From contig JAZRQR010000157.1 of the NCBI GenBank assembly GCA_045650025.1, forward strand, positions 1 to 64,000: DNA of 64,000 nucleotides, given 5' to 3'. The notes under the pieces were generated by a model. It made no database searches. It worked only from the letters and a program-made list of their open reading frames with translations, and was not told the origin of the DNA. A program made the position numbers and the translations under genes. This DNA is from SVQP01 sp045650025 (GTDB lineage Bacteria; Bacillota; Clostridia; Oscillospirales; CAG-272). Every line of letters starts with the position of its first letter. Within the stretch, counting starts at the first letter, position 1. Below are positions 41,037 to 50,330 of this stretch, piece after piece.

Positions 41037-42007
41037 TGGAAATTTTACAGCAGATTTACGATAAGATCGCACAATACGACCGCATCATGCTGTTCCGCCA
41101 CGTGCGCAACGACGGCGACTGCGTGGGCGCAACCAAGGGCCTTAAGGCGATTCTGACCCTGACCTGGCCCGAAAAGCAGGTATATCTGATCGACGATGAG
41201 CATGCCGATTACTTAGAGTTCCTGGGGCCCGAGGATCAGCCCGTTGCCGACGAGGTGTACGAGGGCGCTTTGGGTATCGTGCTTGACACCGGCACAGACG
41301 CGCGTATTTCCAATAAGAAGTACGCACTTTGCAAGGAGCTGATCAAGATTGACCACCACATCAACATCTGTCCCTACGGCGACCTTGCCTGGGTGGAGGA
41401 GGACGCCTCCTCTTGCTGCGAAATGGTGGCAAAATTCTACCTTGCAAACAAGGACAAGCTCAAGATCGACCGCGAGGCTGCAACCTACCTGTACACCGGC
41501 ATTGTGACCGACTCGGGTCGCTTCCGTTACAACAGCACCTCGGGTGACACCATGCGCATAGCGGGCATGCTGCTGGATCTGGGCGTAGACACCGACGTGC
41601 TGTTTGCCAATCTGTACATGCAGGATCCGGAAAGCTTTAAGTTCAAGTCCTTTGTCTACAAGAACATGAAAATGACCCCCGCGGGCGTGGCGTATCTGTA
41701 CGTCAGCCGCGCCACCATGGAAAAATACGGACTTTCGCACGAGCAGGCAGCCGCTGCCGTTTCGCTGATGGATTCGATCAAGGGCTCTTTGATCTGGCTG
41801 ATCTTTATCGAGCACGAGACCGAGATCCGCGTGCGTCTGCGCTCCCGCTTTGCAACGGTCAATCAGATCGCCGAGCGCTATAACGGCGGCGGTCACGCAT
41901 GCGCAAGCGGCGCTACCGTGAAGTCCAGACGCGAGGCAAACAAGCTGATCAAGGAAGCTGACGCGGCACTTGCCAAGTACAAGGCGGAAAACGAGGGCTG
42001 GTTATGA
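41036..42007 (+). CDS. DHH/DHHA1 phosphoesterase, NrnA-like (second paralog)
   Basis: The 323-aa protein is a diverged copy of its upstream neighbour. It keeps IVLDTGTDARI, KIDHHIN, IVTDSGRFRYNST and YNGGGHACASGAT. Motif I reads FRHVRNDGDCVG, where the usual NPDGD is RNDGD, so the Asp pair is kept but the Asn-Pro is lost. It probably remains active with altered specificity. Starts and stops overlap both neighbours (1 base with nrnA, 4 bases with surE), so all three should be made together. Confidence 0.9.
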   Translation: MEILQQIYDKIAQYDRIMLFRHVRNDGDCVGATKGLKAILTLTWPEKQVYLIDDEHADYLEFLGPEDQPVADEVYEGALGIVLDTGTDARISNKKYALCKELIKIDHHINICPYGDLAWVEEDASSCCEMVAKFYLANKDKLKIDREAATYLYTGIVTDSGRFRYNSTSGDTMRIAGMLLDLGVDTDVLFANLYMQDPESFKFKSFVYKNMKMTPAGVAYLYVSRATMEKYGLSHEQAAAAVSLMDSIKGSLIWLIFIEHETEIRVRLRSRFATVNQIAERYNGGGHACASGATVKSRREANKLIKEADAALAKYKAENEGWL

Positions 42008-42729
42008 GAATTTTGATTACCAACGACGACGGCATCAAAGCCGAGGGACTTTTGGGACTGGTCAAGTGGGCTTGCAAGTACGGTGAGGTCACAGTTTGCG
42101 CACCTCTGCACGAACAGAGCGGCAAAAGCCAGGGCATTGATATTTTCCACCCCATTGCGGTCAGCAAATACGATCTGATCGAGGGCGTTGAGGCATACTC
42201 TGTGGATTCCACCCCTGCCGATTGCGTGCGCTTTGGCATCATTGGGCTGGCAAAGCAGTACGATCTGGTGATTTCGGGCATCAACCGCGGCTACAACATC
42301 GGTCAGGACATCGTGTACTCCGGCACGGTGGGCGCGGTCTACGAGGCAGCAGCACAGGGCGTGAGCGGTCTTGCCCTCTCCACCTCCCCTTCTACCCTGC
42401 CCGGCGCTTTGGAGCAGCTGGACTACGTGTACAAGTTCATTGAGCGCAACAAGCTGTTCGCGCAAAACGACGTATACAACGTCAACATCCCCGAGAATCC
42501 GCAAGGCATTCGCATCACCCACCAGGGCAAGGCGAAATACTCGGACGAATGGGTGGACATGGGCAACGGCACCTACACGCAGGTTGGGCAGTTCATTTTT
42601 GAGAACACCAAGAACCTCGATCTGGACACCGACTGCGTCATGAACGGCTACGTTTCCATCACTCCCATGCAGACCGACCGCACCAATCTCGCACTCTATA
42701 AAAAGCTTGCAGGATATCTCAATCAATAA
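42004..42729 (+). CDS. surE: 5'/3'-nucleotidase SurE
   Basis: SurE removes phosphate from nucleoside 5'- and 3'-monophosphates. The 241-aa product begins with the metal-binding NDDG motif (RILITNDDGIKAEGL), then has APLHEQSGKSQ, STPADCVRFGI and SGINRGYNIGQDIVYSGTVGAVYEA, all family hallmarks. The preceding genes degrade oligonucleotides to mononucleotides, which SurE can dephosphorylate, so the operon forms a short salvage route. A strong terminator follows. Confidence 0.95.
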   Translation: MRILITNDDGIKAEGLLGLVKWACKYGEVTVCAPLHEQSGKSQGIDIFHPIAVSKYDLIEGVEAYSVDSTPADCVRFGIIGLAKQYDLVISGINRGYNIGQDIVYSGTVGAVYEAAAQGVSGLALSTSPSTLPGALEQLDYVYKFIERNKLFAQNDVYNVNIPENPQGIRITHQGKAKYSDEWVDMGNGTYTQVGQFIFENTKNLDLDTDCVMNGYVSITPMQTDRTNLALYKKLAGYLNQ

Positions 42730-42738
42730 ACAATAAAG

Positions 42739-42772
42739 AAAAGGCGTTGCACCGAGGTGCAACGCCTTTTTT
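42739..42772. terminator. Bidirectional terminator between surE and the OB-fold lipoprotein gene
   Basis: A 15-bp perfect stem AAAAGGCGTTGCACC/GGTGCAACGCCTTTT with a 2-base loop lies between convergent genes. Confidence 0.93.
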
Positions 42773-42797
42773 ATGTTGTTTTGTAATCGGCCTGAAA

Positions 42798-45206
42798 TTA
42801 AGCGAGGATATCAGTTACCAGAATGGTCAGATACTTGCCGCTGCTTGCAGTGCCGATGATGTAACCCTCAACGGAGAAGGTGTTACCTGCCTGTGCGTCA
42901 AGTGCTTCCTTGATCGCGCCTGCGGGATAAGAGAAGCTGCCTACGATGGTGCAGCCATCCATGGTGAAGTTGTAGTAGTTGCCGGAAACAGCAAGCGTAC
43001 CGGTCACCTTTACGTAGATGGGAGCAATATCGGAAGCGGTTGCGTAAGCATCCAGCTCAGCTGCACTCAGCTCTACAGCGGTGGGAGTCTCGACGGTGCC
43101 GTTCTCCAGAACGGTAACCTCGGTGCCCTGACCGAACTGCTTTGCACCGCCGTAAACGGAGGTGGTACCGGAAACCTTCACCACGTCACCAACGTTGCAC
43201 GAAGGAGCGGAGCCAAGGTAGATCAGCATCATGCCGGTCTTATCGGAGATCAGCAGGCTTCTGCCGGTGATACCAACAACAGTACCAACAGTCTCGTACT
43301 TGCCGTTCTCGCTTGCCTTGATCTCCTCAATGGTGGGGTAATCGGGCTTGCCCTCGGAAACTACAACGAGCTGCAGGGGGAACTGGCTGACACCGGTGTT
43401 CTCAGCGCTGATGTAGCTGGTCTTGGAACCGCTGACGGTATCGAAGTTGCTGTAAGTGCCCAGGTAGTACTGGCTCTCCTCGCCCTCAACGTTGGTTACC
43501 CATGCGTTGATATCAGCGTTGTAAACGTAAACGGAAAGTGCGGTATCCTGATAGAATACGGCGATCTTGCCACCGTCGTTCTTGGTGATGTTGATGTACT
43601 TCTTAGCGCCGTCTACCATGGTGTAGAAGGAGTAGCCATCGCCGTTTGCCTCAGCATAAACGTCGATCGCCTCTGCAGCAGCCTTGGAGGTGATCAGGTA
43701 TCTGTCACCGGTTACACCGCCGGATACGAATACGCCGTAGCCGTTGGTGCCCTGGTACATATAGAGCTTGTATGCAACTTCAGCCTCGGGAGTGGTTACG
43801 GGCTCAACGGTAAAGTTGGTAGCAACCAGCATAACCTCAAACTCGACGGTCTCGGTAGCATCACCCAGAGTAACGGTTGCAGTCAGCTTGATGGTGGTGG
43901 TCTCTGCAGGCATGGTCAGAGTCAGCTTGCCGTCTGCAATCTTAGCAAACTCGCTGTCGGAAGCCCAAGTGATGGAAACTTCGGGATAGGTTGTGCCTGC
44001 TACGGGCAGATCGATCTCAGCGCCCTCGGTGAAGGTGCTCTCGAAGGTCAGGCTATCCTTTTCCAGGGTAACCTTTTCAGCATCGGATCTTTCGGGAAGT
44101 GCGTAGTTGTAGAAGCAATCTACGGAAGTGGGAATGATGTAGGGTGCGCCGCTGTAGGTGATCAGAATACCGGTAACGTCAGCGGTGTAGCCGTACTTTT
44201 CAGCGTGTGCTGCATCGATGGTTGCCTTGTCGTCAGCCTTCAGGGTAGTGGGGAAATCGGTTACGTAGGTTCTTACGTAGCCCTGAACGCCATTCAGCTC
44301 GAAGAACAGGTACTGGCTGGTTGCAGTTGCAAGCTCCTGACCGCCAATGGTAACGCCCTTAACGGTTACAGGCATACCAACAAGCTCATTGAAGTTGGTG
44401 CCTTCAACCCACTTATCGGTAATGTCAACGGGAGCGAAGTCCTTCTTTTCAGTGTTTACAACAGTGGGAATACCGCCCTTGATCTCCATCATGCCGCTGT
44501 AAGGAGCAGCAGGACCGGAAACGCGAACGGTCATACCGAGCTCGATGCCGAGATCAGCAACGGGGTCAACGTCCATCTGGTAGGAGTAGTAGCCGCCAAA
44601 GCCGCTCTCATCCAAGAGGAACAGGTGGTTTCTGGTGTTGCCTGCAGCCTTGGAGTTGATAGCAACAACGATACCCTGAATGATCAGGTTGTCGCCTTCC
44701 TTAGCAGCCTGGTACTCTTCCCAAGTAGTAACCTTGAACTTGGGAACAGTGCGGTTGAATTCCTTGGTAACGGTGTTGCCTTCTGCATCAGCAACGGTTG
44801 CAGTCAGCACGTAAGCAATGTCCTCGAAGGACTCGTCGGGAACGTCAACGGTAACGGTGCCGTCCTCGGCAACGGTAAGAGTGATCTTATCGGTGTTAAC
44901 AGCCCAGGTAACAGCGTAGCTTACGCCGCCAACCTTCACGCTGGAAATCAGGGTGTAGTCAGCAGCGGTAACGGTGGTGTCCTTGTACAGCTGACGAACG
45001 TACTCAGCTGCGTTCTCAAGGTCAGTGGGCTCTTGAGCGCCGGGCTCCTCGGTGGTGACTTCCTCAGAAGACTCGGGAGTCTCGGTCGTCTCTTCAGCAG
45101 CGGTAGTGTCATCAGTTCCCTGCTGCTCGCCGTTGTCACAAGCAACGAACAGAGCCAGAGAGCAAACAAGAGCTGCTGCGAGCAAAAGCATTAAAATCTT
45201 TTTCAT
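42798..45206 (-). CDS. Large lipoprotein with OB-fold-like and Ig-like modules
   Basis: The 802-aa product has a lipoprotein signal (lipobox VACD near residue 23) and a Thr/Glu-rich linker. An Ig-like segment (about 55-150) is followed by repeated OB-fold-like modules with DNLIIQGIVVAINSKAAGN, VGTVVGITGRSLLISDKTG and DVVKVSGTTSVYGG, and a central Ig-like domain (about 365-455: VSITWASDSEFAKIADGKLTL). No catalytic residues are evident. It is the last gene of the transporter/nuclease operon and might bind nucleic acid or polysaccharide at the cell surface; that is inference. Confidence 0.82.
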   Translation of the reverse strand: MKKILMLLLAAALVCSLALFVACDNGEQQGTDDTTAAEETTETPESSEEVTTEEPGAQEPTDLENAAEYVRQLYKDTTVTAADYTLISSVKVGGVSYAVTWAVNTDKITLTVAEDGTVTVDVPDESFEDIAYVLTATVADAEGNTVTKEFNRTVPKFKVTTWEEYQAAKEGDNLIIQGIVVAINSKAAGNTRNHLFLLDESGFGGYYSYQMDVDPVADLGIELGMTVRVSGPAAPYSGMMEIKGGIPTVVNTEKKDFAPVDITDKWVEGTNFNELVGMPVTVKGVTIGGQELATATSQYLFFELNGVQGYVRTYVTDFPTTLKADDKATIDAAHAEKYGYTADVTGILITYSGAPYIIPTSVDCFYNYALPERSDAEKVTLEKDSLTFESTFTEGAEIDLPVAGTTYPEVSITWASDSEFAKIADGKLTLTMPAETTTIKLTATVTLGDATETVEFEVMLVATNFTVEPVTTPEAEVAYKLYMYQGTNGYGVFVSGGVTGDRYLITSKAAAEAIDVYAEANGDGYSFYTMVDGAKKYINITKNDGGKIAVFYQDTALSVYVYNADINAWVTNVEGEESQYYLGTYSNFDTVSGSKTSYISAENTGVSQFPLQLVVVSEGKPDYPTIEEIKASENGKYETVGTVVGITGRSLLISDKTGMMLIYLGSAPSCNVGDVVKVSGTTSVYGGAKQFGQGTEVTVLENGTVETPTAVELSAAELDAYATASDIAPIYVKVTGTLAVSGNYYNFTMDGCTIVGSFSYPAGAIKEALDAQAGNTFSVEGYIIGTASSGKYLTILVTDILA

Positions 45207-45249
45207 ATTAGCTCCTTATTTTTATCAAAAAAAATTGTGGATACTGCCA

Positions 45250-46695
45250 TTAGCCGATGATGATATCATCGATTGCAAACACTCTGACCTGGTACTGACC
45301 GTCGTAGGAATCCACGATGCCTCTTACCGTGATCTTGGTGCCTGCGGGGAAAATGTCCTGGGTAACGATATTACCCTGTGCGTCCAGCAGCACCTCGGTT
45401 CTGATGACGATGGTGGTACCGTCCTCTGCCGTACAGGTCAGAGACATGGCACCCTTATCGTCGCTGGTCTCGGAGGTGGTGGTGTACACGCTTTGTACGG
45501 TCAGATCCTTGACCGTTACGGTGCTGTAGTGTGCCAGCTCGCCGTACTTGAACTCGGTGGGAGTGCTGATCTCGTTGCCATCTGCATCCTGCGTAATGAC
45601 ATCCAGCGTCAGCTTACCGCTGACGATGTCCGAAGCTGCTACTTCACTGTAGCTTGCGCTGTAGCCTTCCTCGAGCTTATGGATACCGTCCTTGGAGAGT
45701 GCTCCGTTGGGGTCCATCATATCCACGCTGTACTTGATATTGGAAATCTGCCAGGTGCCGCCCAGCTCGTAATACTGCAGCGTACCCACCATCATCACGC
45801 GGTTGCCAATGCTCAGTGCTTGCATGACGTTGCCGGGGGTGTTGTAGCCGCAGAATACCTGCATACCGTAGTACATATCGGTCTCTGCATCGTACTCCTC
45901 CAGGTAAACGGTTGCACCGCTTCTCTTAACGACCACTGCCTCAAAACGAACCAACTGATCCTTGTAAGGCTCATAGTTGAGCTTGAGCTCCTTTAAGGTT
46001 ACGTTCTGTGCACCGCCGTAATAGAACTCGGGGTCCTTATCCTTGGAGAACACGTAAAGCTTGAACTGCTTTGCCTGGTTGAGCGCACCCATGGTGTAAT
46101 CGGAGTACGCATTGTCGGCTGCATTCGAGCCAAACGCAAGACCCTGCTGCAAAATCTCCAGGTTGAGGTTGCGGTACTCGGTCATTTCTGCCGTCTTGTA
46201 CCATACCCAAACCAGGTATCTGCCGCCGGTGGAATCGGCATTCCAGCTTGCGTTATCGGATTCAATGTAAATAGAGGTTGCCTTGGAAAGGGTTTCCTTA
46301 GTATAGTTGGAAGCCTTTTTGCCCCAAGGCTCGATGATGCCGGTGGATTCGGGGGTGTTGATACCAAGGTATCTTGCCTTGAGAATATCACCGGGCACAA
46401 TGCCTGCGGGTACGTTGAAGTGGGTGGTATCACCGTCAATGAACGCGTGAACCGTGACTTCTACGTTAAGTCTGCCGGAGTTGGGATCAAACTTGAGCTG
46501 AGAAGCAAAGTCTACAAACTCGGGCTCGGGAGCTTGGGTCGTTTCGGAGGGGTCGGTAGTTTCGAGGGTCGTCTCGGTGCTGTCCGCAGCCGTGGTCTCC
46601 TCGGTCGTGCCGCCCTCGGTATCGCAGGCTGCAAAGCAGCCTGCGATCATGCCAAAAGCGAGCAGAACGATCAATAATTTAGCAAAATTCTTCAT
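45250..46695 (-). CDS. Thermonuclease-like (SNase) lipoprotein with OB-fold modules
   Basis: The 481-aa lipoprotein (lipobox CFAAC near residue 23) has a Thr/Glu linker and then a staphylococcal-nuclease domain (about residues 75-225). It shows VHAFIDGDTTHFNV, ARYLGINTPEST, EPWGKKASNYTKETL, GGRYLVWVW and NLEILQQGLAFG, which include the catalytic Asp residues and both Arg positions of the family. Two further OB-like modules follow (about 240-480). It likely cleaves extracellular DNA or RNA at the membrane. It is co-transcribed behind a Ugp-type ABC transporter. Confidence 0.88.
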   Translation of the reverse strand: MKNFAKLLIVLLAFGMIAGCFAACDTEGGTTEETTAADSTETTLETTDPSETTQAPEPEFVDFASQLKFDPNSGRLNVEVTVHAFIDGDTTHFNVPAGIVPGDILKARYLGINTPESTGIIEPWGKKASNYTKETLSKATSIYIESDNASWNADSTGGRYLVWVWYKTAEMTEYRNLNLEILQQGLAFGSNAADNAYSDYTMGALNQAKQFKLYVFSKDKDPEFYYGGAQNVTLKELKLNYEPYKDQLVRFEAVVVKRSGATVYLEEYDAETDMYYGMQVFCGYNTPGNVMQALSIGNRVMMVGTLQYYELGGTWQISNIKYSVDMMDPNGALSKDGIHKLEEGYSASYSEVAASDIVSGKLTLDVITQDADGNEISTPTEFKYGELAHYSTVTVKDLTVQSVYTTTSETSDDKGAMSLTCTAEDGTTIVIRTEVLLDAQGNIVTQDIFPAGTKITVRGIVDSYDGQYQVRVFAIDDIIIG

Positions 46696-46744
46696 CGTTT
46701 TCTCTGCTTGTTATGATTTTGTAATAATGGATCTTTGGGAAGGA

Positions 46745-48244
46745 TTACTGAGCGTTCTTACACTCGGTAACTGCCTTTGCAAACGCCTCGTCCAGCATAG
46801 CGTCTACATCGGTTGCGGGAGTGGTGAAGCAGTACTGCATCAGCTCGCCAACCTTGTCACGTGCAACGGAAGAGCCGTTGAATGCGGGAGATACGAAGTA
46901 AGCGTTGGACATATCTCTACCAACCTTAACAGCCAGAGCCTGGATGTTGTCGCCGCCGTCTGCATTGTCAAGGAAGTTCTTGTATGCGGGGATCTGGTCA
47001 ACGCTCTTGATAACGGGCATGTAACCGGAGATCATGGAGAATGCTGCCTGGAACTCGGGGTTGGTGGTCAGGAACTCAACGAACAGCCAGGAAGCGATGA
47101 CTTCCTGCTTGTTGTCGGACTCAAAGATGCACAGAGAGGGACCCTGGGAGATAGCCTTGGGGTTCTCTGCATTGACCTGAGGAATGGGAGCGATGCCTAC
47201 CTCAAACGCATAACCGGTATCGGTAGCCTCGGGACGCTGGTGGATGGAACCACCGGTGGAACCGATGGACATATAGCTGTTCTTATCGGTCAGCTCGGTG
47301 AACAAGCCCGAGGTGTAACCGCCGTACAGCTCCTGGGTGGTCAGGTAGCCCTTCTCGTACCAGCCTCTGAACATCTTAACGAATACCTTGTTCTGGGGAT
47401 GGTCGAACTGGTAGTTGTTACCTCTCTCAGTGGAGGTGTAGGGAGAGCCGTACTGCTCGGTCATGGTGATGAACCAGTTAGCCTCGGAGTCGTAACCAAG
47501 GGGAATGCAATCGGGATCGATCTCAAGGATCTTCTGGCAAAGAGCCTCCATTTCCTTCCAGGTGGTAGGAACCTGCAGGTTGTGCTGCTCGAAGAAGGTC
47601 TTGTTGTAGTACAGAACCTCTGTGGACTTGGACATAGGCAGGGTGTACATGGTGCCTGCGTTGTCAAATACTGCACCCTCTGCGTAGAAGCCGGGGATGA
47701 AGTCAGCGATCTGCTCTGCGGTCAGACCCAGAACAGTGGTGTTGCCCTTTGCATCGGTGATCTCGATGGTGCTGTTGATGAAGCTGTTGAGCGGTACTAC
47801 TGCCTTTGCTACGTTGTACAGAGCAACGTGGTCGGGATAGCAGTATGCGATGTTAGGCTGGTTGCCTGCGGTCAGCTCGGTCTTGATCTGGTCGCGAACC
47901 TCGTCGTAACCGCCAACCTGTGCATGCTCTACGTGGATGTTGGGGTACATTTCGTTGAACTTTGCAATGTACTGATCCAAAATGCCCTGGTAGGTTGCAT
48001 TCATGGTGTGGGAGAAGGTGATGGTAACTTCGCTGCCGTCGTATGCAATAACGTCATACTCCAGGGGCTTTGCCTGGGTGTTGCCGTTATCTGCGGAGCC
48101 GCTTTCGCCTTCAGGCTGAGTCTCAGCCGCTTCGGTGTCAGTGGGACGCTCGGTAGTGGACTCGTGACGGTTGTCGCAGCTTACAAGTGCGAACATGCCA
48201 AGACACAGAGTCAACATCAGAGCAAACGCAAGAATTCTTTTCAT
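46745..48244 (-). CDS. Family 1 extracellular solute-binding lipoprotein (UgpB-like)
   Basis: The 499-aa lipoprotein (lipobox LVSC near residue 22) has an acidic linker to about residue 60 and then a periplasmic-binding-protein type 2 fold of the UgpB/sugar-binding family. Landmarks are VTITFSHTMNATYQGILDQYIAKFNEMYPNI, YTLPMSKSTEVLYYNKTFFEQHNL, and ASWLFVEFLTTNPEFQAAFSMISGYMPV. UgpB relatives bind glycerol-3-phosphate, its diesters or oligosaccharides. The permease and ATPase genes lie directly upstream, so it feeds that transporter. Confidence 0.9.
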   Translation of the reverse strand: MKRILAFALMLTLCLGMFALVSCDNRHESTTERPTDTEAAETQPEGESGSADNGNTQAKPLEYDVIAYDGSEVTITFSHTMNATYQGILDQYIAKFNEMYPNIHVEHAQVGGYDEVRDQIKTELTAGNQPNIAYCYPDHVALYNVAKAVVPLNSFINSTIEITDAKGNTTVLGLTAEQIADFIPGFYAEGAVFDNAGTMYTLPMSKSTEVLYYNKTFFEQHNLQVPTTWKEMEALCQKILEIDPDCIPLGYDSEANWFITMTEQYGSPYTSTERGNNYQFDHPQNKVFVKMFRGWYEKGYLTTQELYGGYTSGLFTELTDKNSYMSIGSTGGSIHQRPEATDTGYAFEVGIAPIPQVNAENPKAISQGPSLCIFESDNKQEVIASWLFVEFLTTNPEFQAAFSMISGYMPVIKSVDQIPAYKNFLDNADGGDNIQALAVKVGRDMSNAYFVSPAFNGSSVARDKVGELMQYCFTTPATDVDAMLDEAFAKAVTECKNAQ

Positions 48245-48315
48245 GGTTTGTTTCCTTTCGTTATTTGTGTTATTTTTATTTTATTTATAGACTTTACTGG
48301 TCAATAAATCGGTCA

Positions 48316-49224
48316 TTAACCCTTGATGCCGCTCTTGGATACGCCCTTCATAATATACTTACGGAGGAAGATAAATACCAAGAACAGAGGGATCGAAACA
48401 ACGGTAACCGCAGCCATCTGCACGGGGATATCCGCCTCACCCGAGCCTGCATCCGTAAACGCGGAGCGCAAGCCGTTGGTGATCAGCCAGAAATCTCTGT
48501 GTGCAACCAGTCTGGGCCAGACGTAGGAGTTCCAAGCACCCATCATTTTCAGAATGGTGATGGAGATCAGCGTAGGCAGGGACAGCGGGATCATCACCTT
48601 GCACAGGTACTTGAAATCGCTGGTACCGTCTACCTTAGCTGCCAGGTAAAGCTCATTGGGGATCTGCATGAAGTTCTGTCTGAGCAGGTAGATATAGAAG
48701 ATACTGACCAAGAACGGAACGATCAGTACCGAATAACCTGCCAGCCAGTGATCGTTGTTTACCCAGTCAAATTTGTCAACCGTGATATAGTTGGTAATGG
48801 TAAACAGCTCACCGGGGATCATCATGGTGCCAAGCAGCGCAGCAAACAGCGCGTTCTTGCCCTTGAACTCCAGACGTGCAAACGCAAATGCCGTGATAAT
48901 GGTGATCACCAGCGACAAAAGCGTGGACACAACACCGACGATTACGGTGTTCTTGAACAGCTTGAGCAGCTCTGCCTTGGTAAATGCCTGCAGATAGTTG
49001 CTCCAGATGATCTGCTTGGGGAACAGCGTGGGCACGGAGAGCTTGTACTCTGCCAGCGACTTGAGCGAGGAAATGATCATCCAGTAGAACGGGAAGATTA
49101 CGATGATCGCCATGATCACCAAAAACAGATACAGGAAAAACTGCGAGATGATCTTAACGACCTTTTGTCTGCCAGTTACCTTTTGGAGGTCCTTTTCGGA
49201 CAATACCTTGAATTGATTTGCCAT
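48316..49224 (-). CDS. ABC transporter permease, UgpE/MalG-like
   Basis: The 302-aa protein has six predicted helices and the ATPase-docking EAA loop (LAAKVDGTSDFKYLCKVMIPLSLPTL, about residues 195-220). The N-terminus (about 25-75) contains the first helix and SSLKSLAEYKLSVPTLFPK. It pairs with the UgpA-like permease encoded 16 bases upstream to form the membrane channel for a sugar or glycerophosphate substrate. Confidence 0.92.
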   Translation of the reverse strand: MANQFKVLSEKDLQKVTGRQKVVKIISQFFLYLFLVIMAIIVIFPFYWMIISSLKSLAEYKLSVPTLFPKQIIWSNYLQAFTKAELLKLFKNTVIVGVVSTLLSLVITIITAFAFARLEFKGKNALFAALLGTMMIPGELFTITNYITVDKFDWVNNDHWLAGYSVLIVPFLVSIFYIYLLRQNFMQIPNELYLAAKVDGTSDFKYLCKVMIPLSLPTLISITILKMMGAWNSYVWPRLVAHRDFWLITNGLRSAFTDAGSGEADIPVQMAAVTVVSIPLFLVFIFLRKYIMKGVSKSGIKG

Positions 49225-49240
49225 GATAGTACCTCCTTAC

Positions 49241-50320
49241 TTAATAATGTGTCTTCTTCTTGCTGACCGCGAGGTTAACAAGCGTTACAGCAAAGATGAG
49301 CAGGAACAGCAAGAGCGCGGCTGCGGAAGCAATACCCTCTGCGTTACCCAGGTTGTCGTAAATATAACCAACCATGGTCTGCAATCTGGGCGTACCAACC
49401 GATGCTCCGGGAGGCTGCATGCCTTCGCCGAAGATACCGACGATGCTGGTGTACTCCTTAAATCCGCCGATAAATCCGGTAATGACCACGTATGCGATCA
49501 TGGGAGAGAGCAGCGGAACGGTAATACGGGTAAATACTCTCCACTTGGGAGTCGAGTCAACCTTAGCAGCATCGTAATACTGCTTGTTGACGCTCTGCAA
49601 GCCGCCCAGCAGGATCAGGATCTTGAAAGGCAGTGCGTTCCATACGATATAAACGATCATGACAGCCATGTTCGCCCAGTAGGTCGAGCCCTGGTTGATC
49701 CAGTTGATGGGGTCCATACCGAACCAGCCGATTACGGTATTGATGATACCGACCGAGGTGCTGGCGGCGATATCGGTGGTGTTGACACCAACGATATTAA
49801 ACATTGCTGCAAATACCATACCGATTGCGATCGAGTTGGTCACGTACGGCAAGAAGAAGATAGTCTGCAGCAGTCTGCGCAGGGGCTTGATCGCATTCAG
49901 ACATACCGCGATCAGCAGCGCAAGGAAGGTTGAGAGCGGTACGGTCAGCACGCAAAGCAGCACCGTGTTTTGCATGATCAACCAGAAACCGTCGTAATTG
50001 ATAACCGCCTTGAAGTTTGCCAGACCGAATTCATAATCGATCTCACCCGTCAGGCTTTCCGAAATCTTGTAGGTCGAATAACCGCCCCACTTGACAGGCA
50101 CTTCTTTTTTGTGAACGACGTCTACCTTGTCCCCATTTTCATCGATAATGGTAACGATCTCTTCCTGAATTTCAAATTCCACCGGCAGATCCGGATCCCA
50201 ATACACTGTAAACGCCATGCGCAAGGTATTGACGATCGGCCATGCAGTGAAGATCAGCAACAGAATGATCGCGGGAAGCAGATAGAGCCACGCTTTCCAT
50301 TGTTGTTTACTGTCAACCAT
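49241..50320 (-). CDS. ABC transporter permease, UgpA/MalF-like
   Basis: The 359-aa protein starts with a cytoplasmic tail and a first helix (YLLPAIILLLIFTAWPIVNTL). An unusually long extracytoplasmic insertion (about residues 45-110) is followed by five more helices. The EAA loop is YDAAKVDSTPKWRVFTRITVPLLSP. The ATG at 50320 follows GAGGAGGG. It lies 10 bases after the ATPase gene. Confidence 0.92.
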   Translation of the reverse strand: MVDSKQQWKAWLYLLPAIILLLIFTAWPIVNTLRMAFTVYWDPDLPVEFEIQEEIVTIIDENGDKVDVVHKKEVPVKWGGYSTYKISESLTGEIDYEFGLANFKAVINYDGFWLIMQNTVLLCVLTVPLSTFLALLIAVCLNAIKPLRRLLQTIFFLPYVTNSIAIGMVFAAMFNIVGVNTTDIAASTSVGIINTVIGWFGMDPINWINQGSTYWANMAVMIVYIVWNALPFKILILLGGLQSVNKQYYDAAKVDSTPKWRVFTRITVPLLSPMIAYVVITGFIGGFKEYTSIVGIFGEGMQPPGASVGTPRLQTMVGYIYDNLGNAEGIASAAALLLFLLIFAVTLVNLAVSKKKTHY

Positions 50321-50330
50321 GATGCCCTCC

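Noticed and set aside
42747..45194. Open plus-strand frame of about 815 codons opposite the OB-fold lipoprotein gene
   Set aside because: The same antisense effect; the minus-strand frame has a lipobox, ribosome site and recognisable modules.
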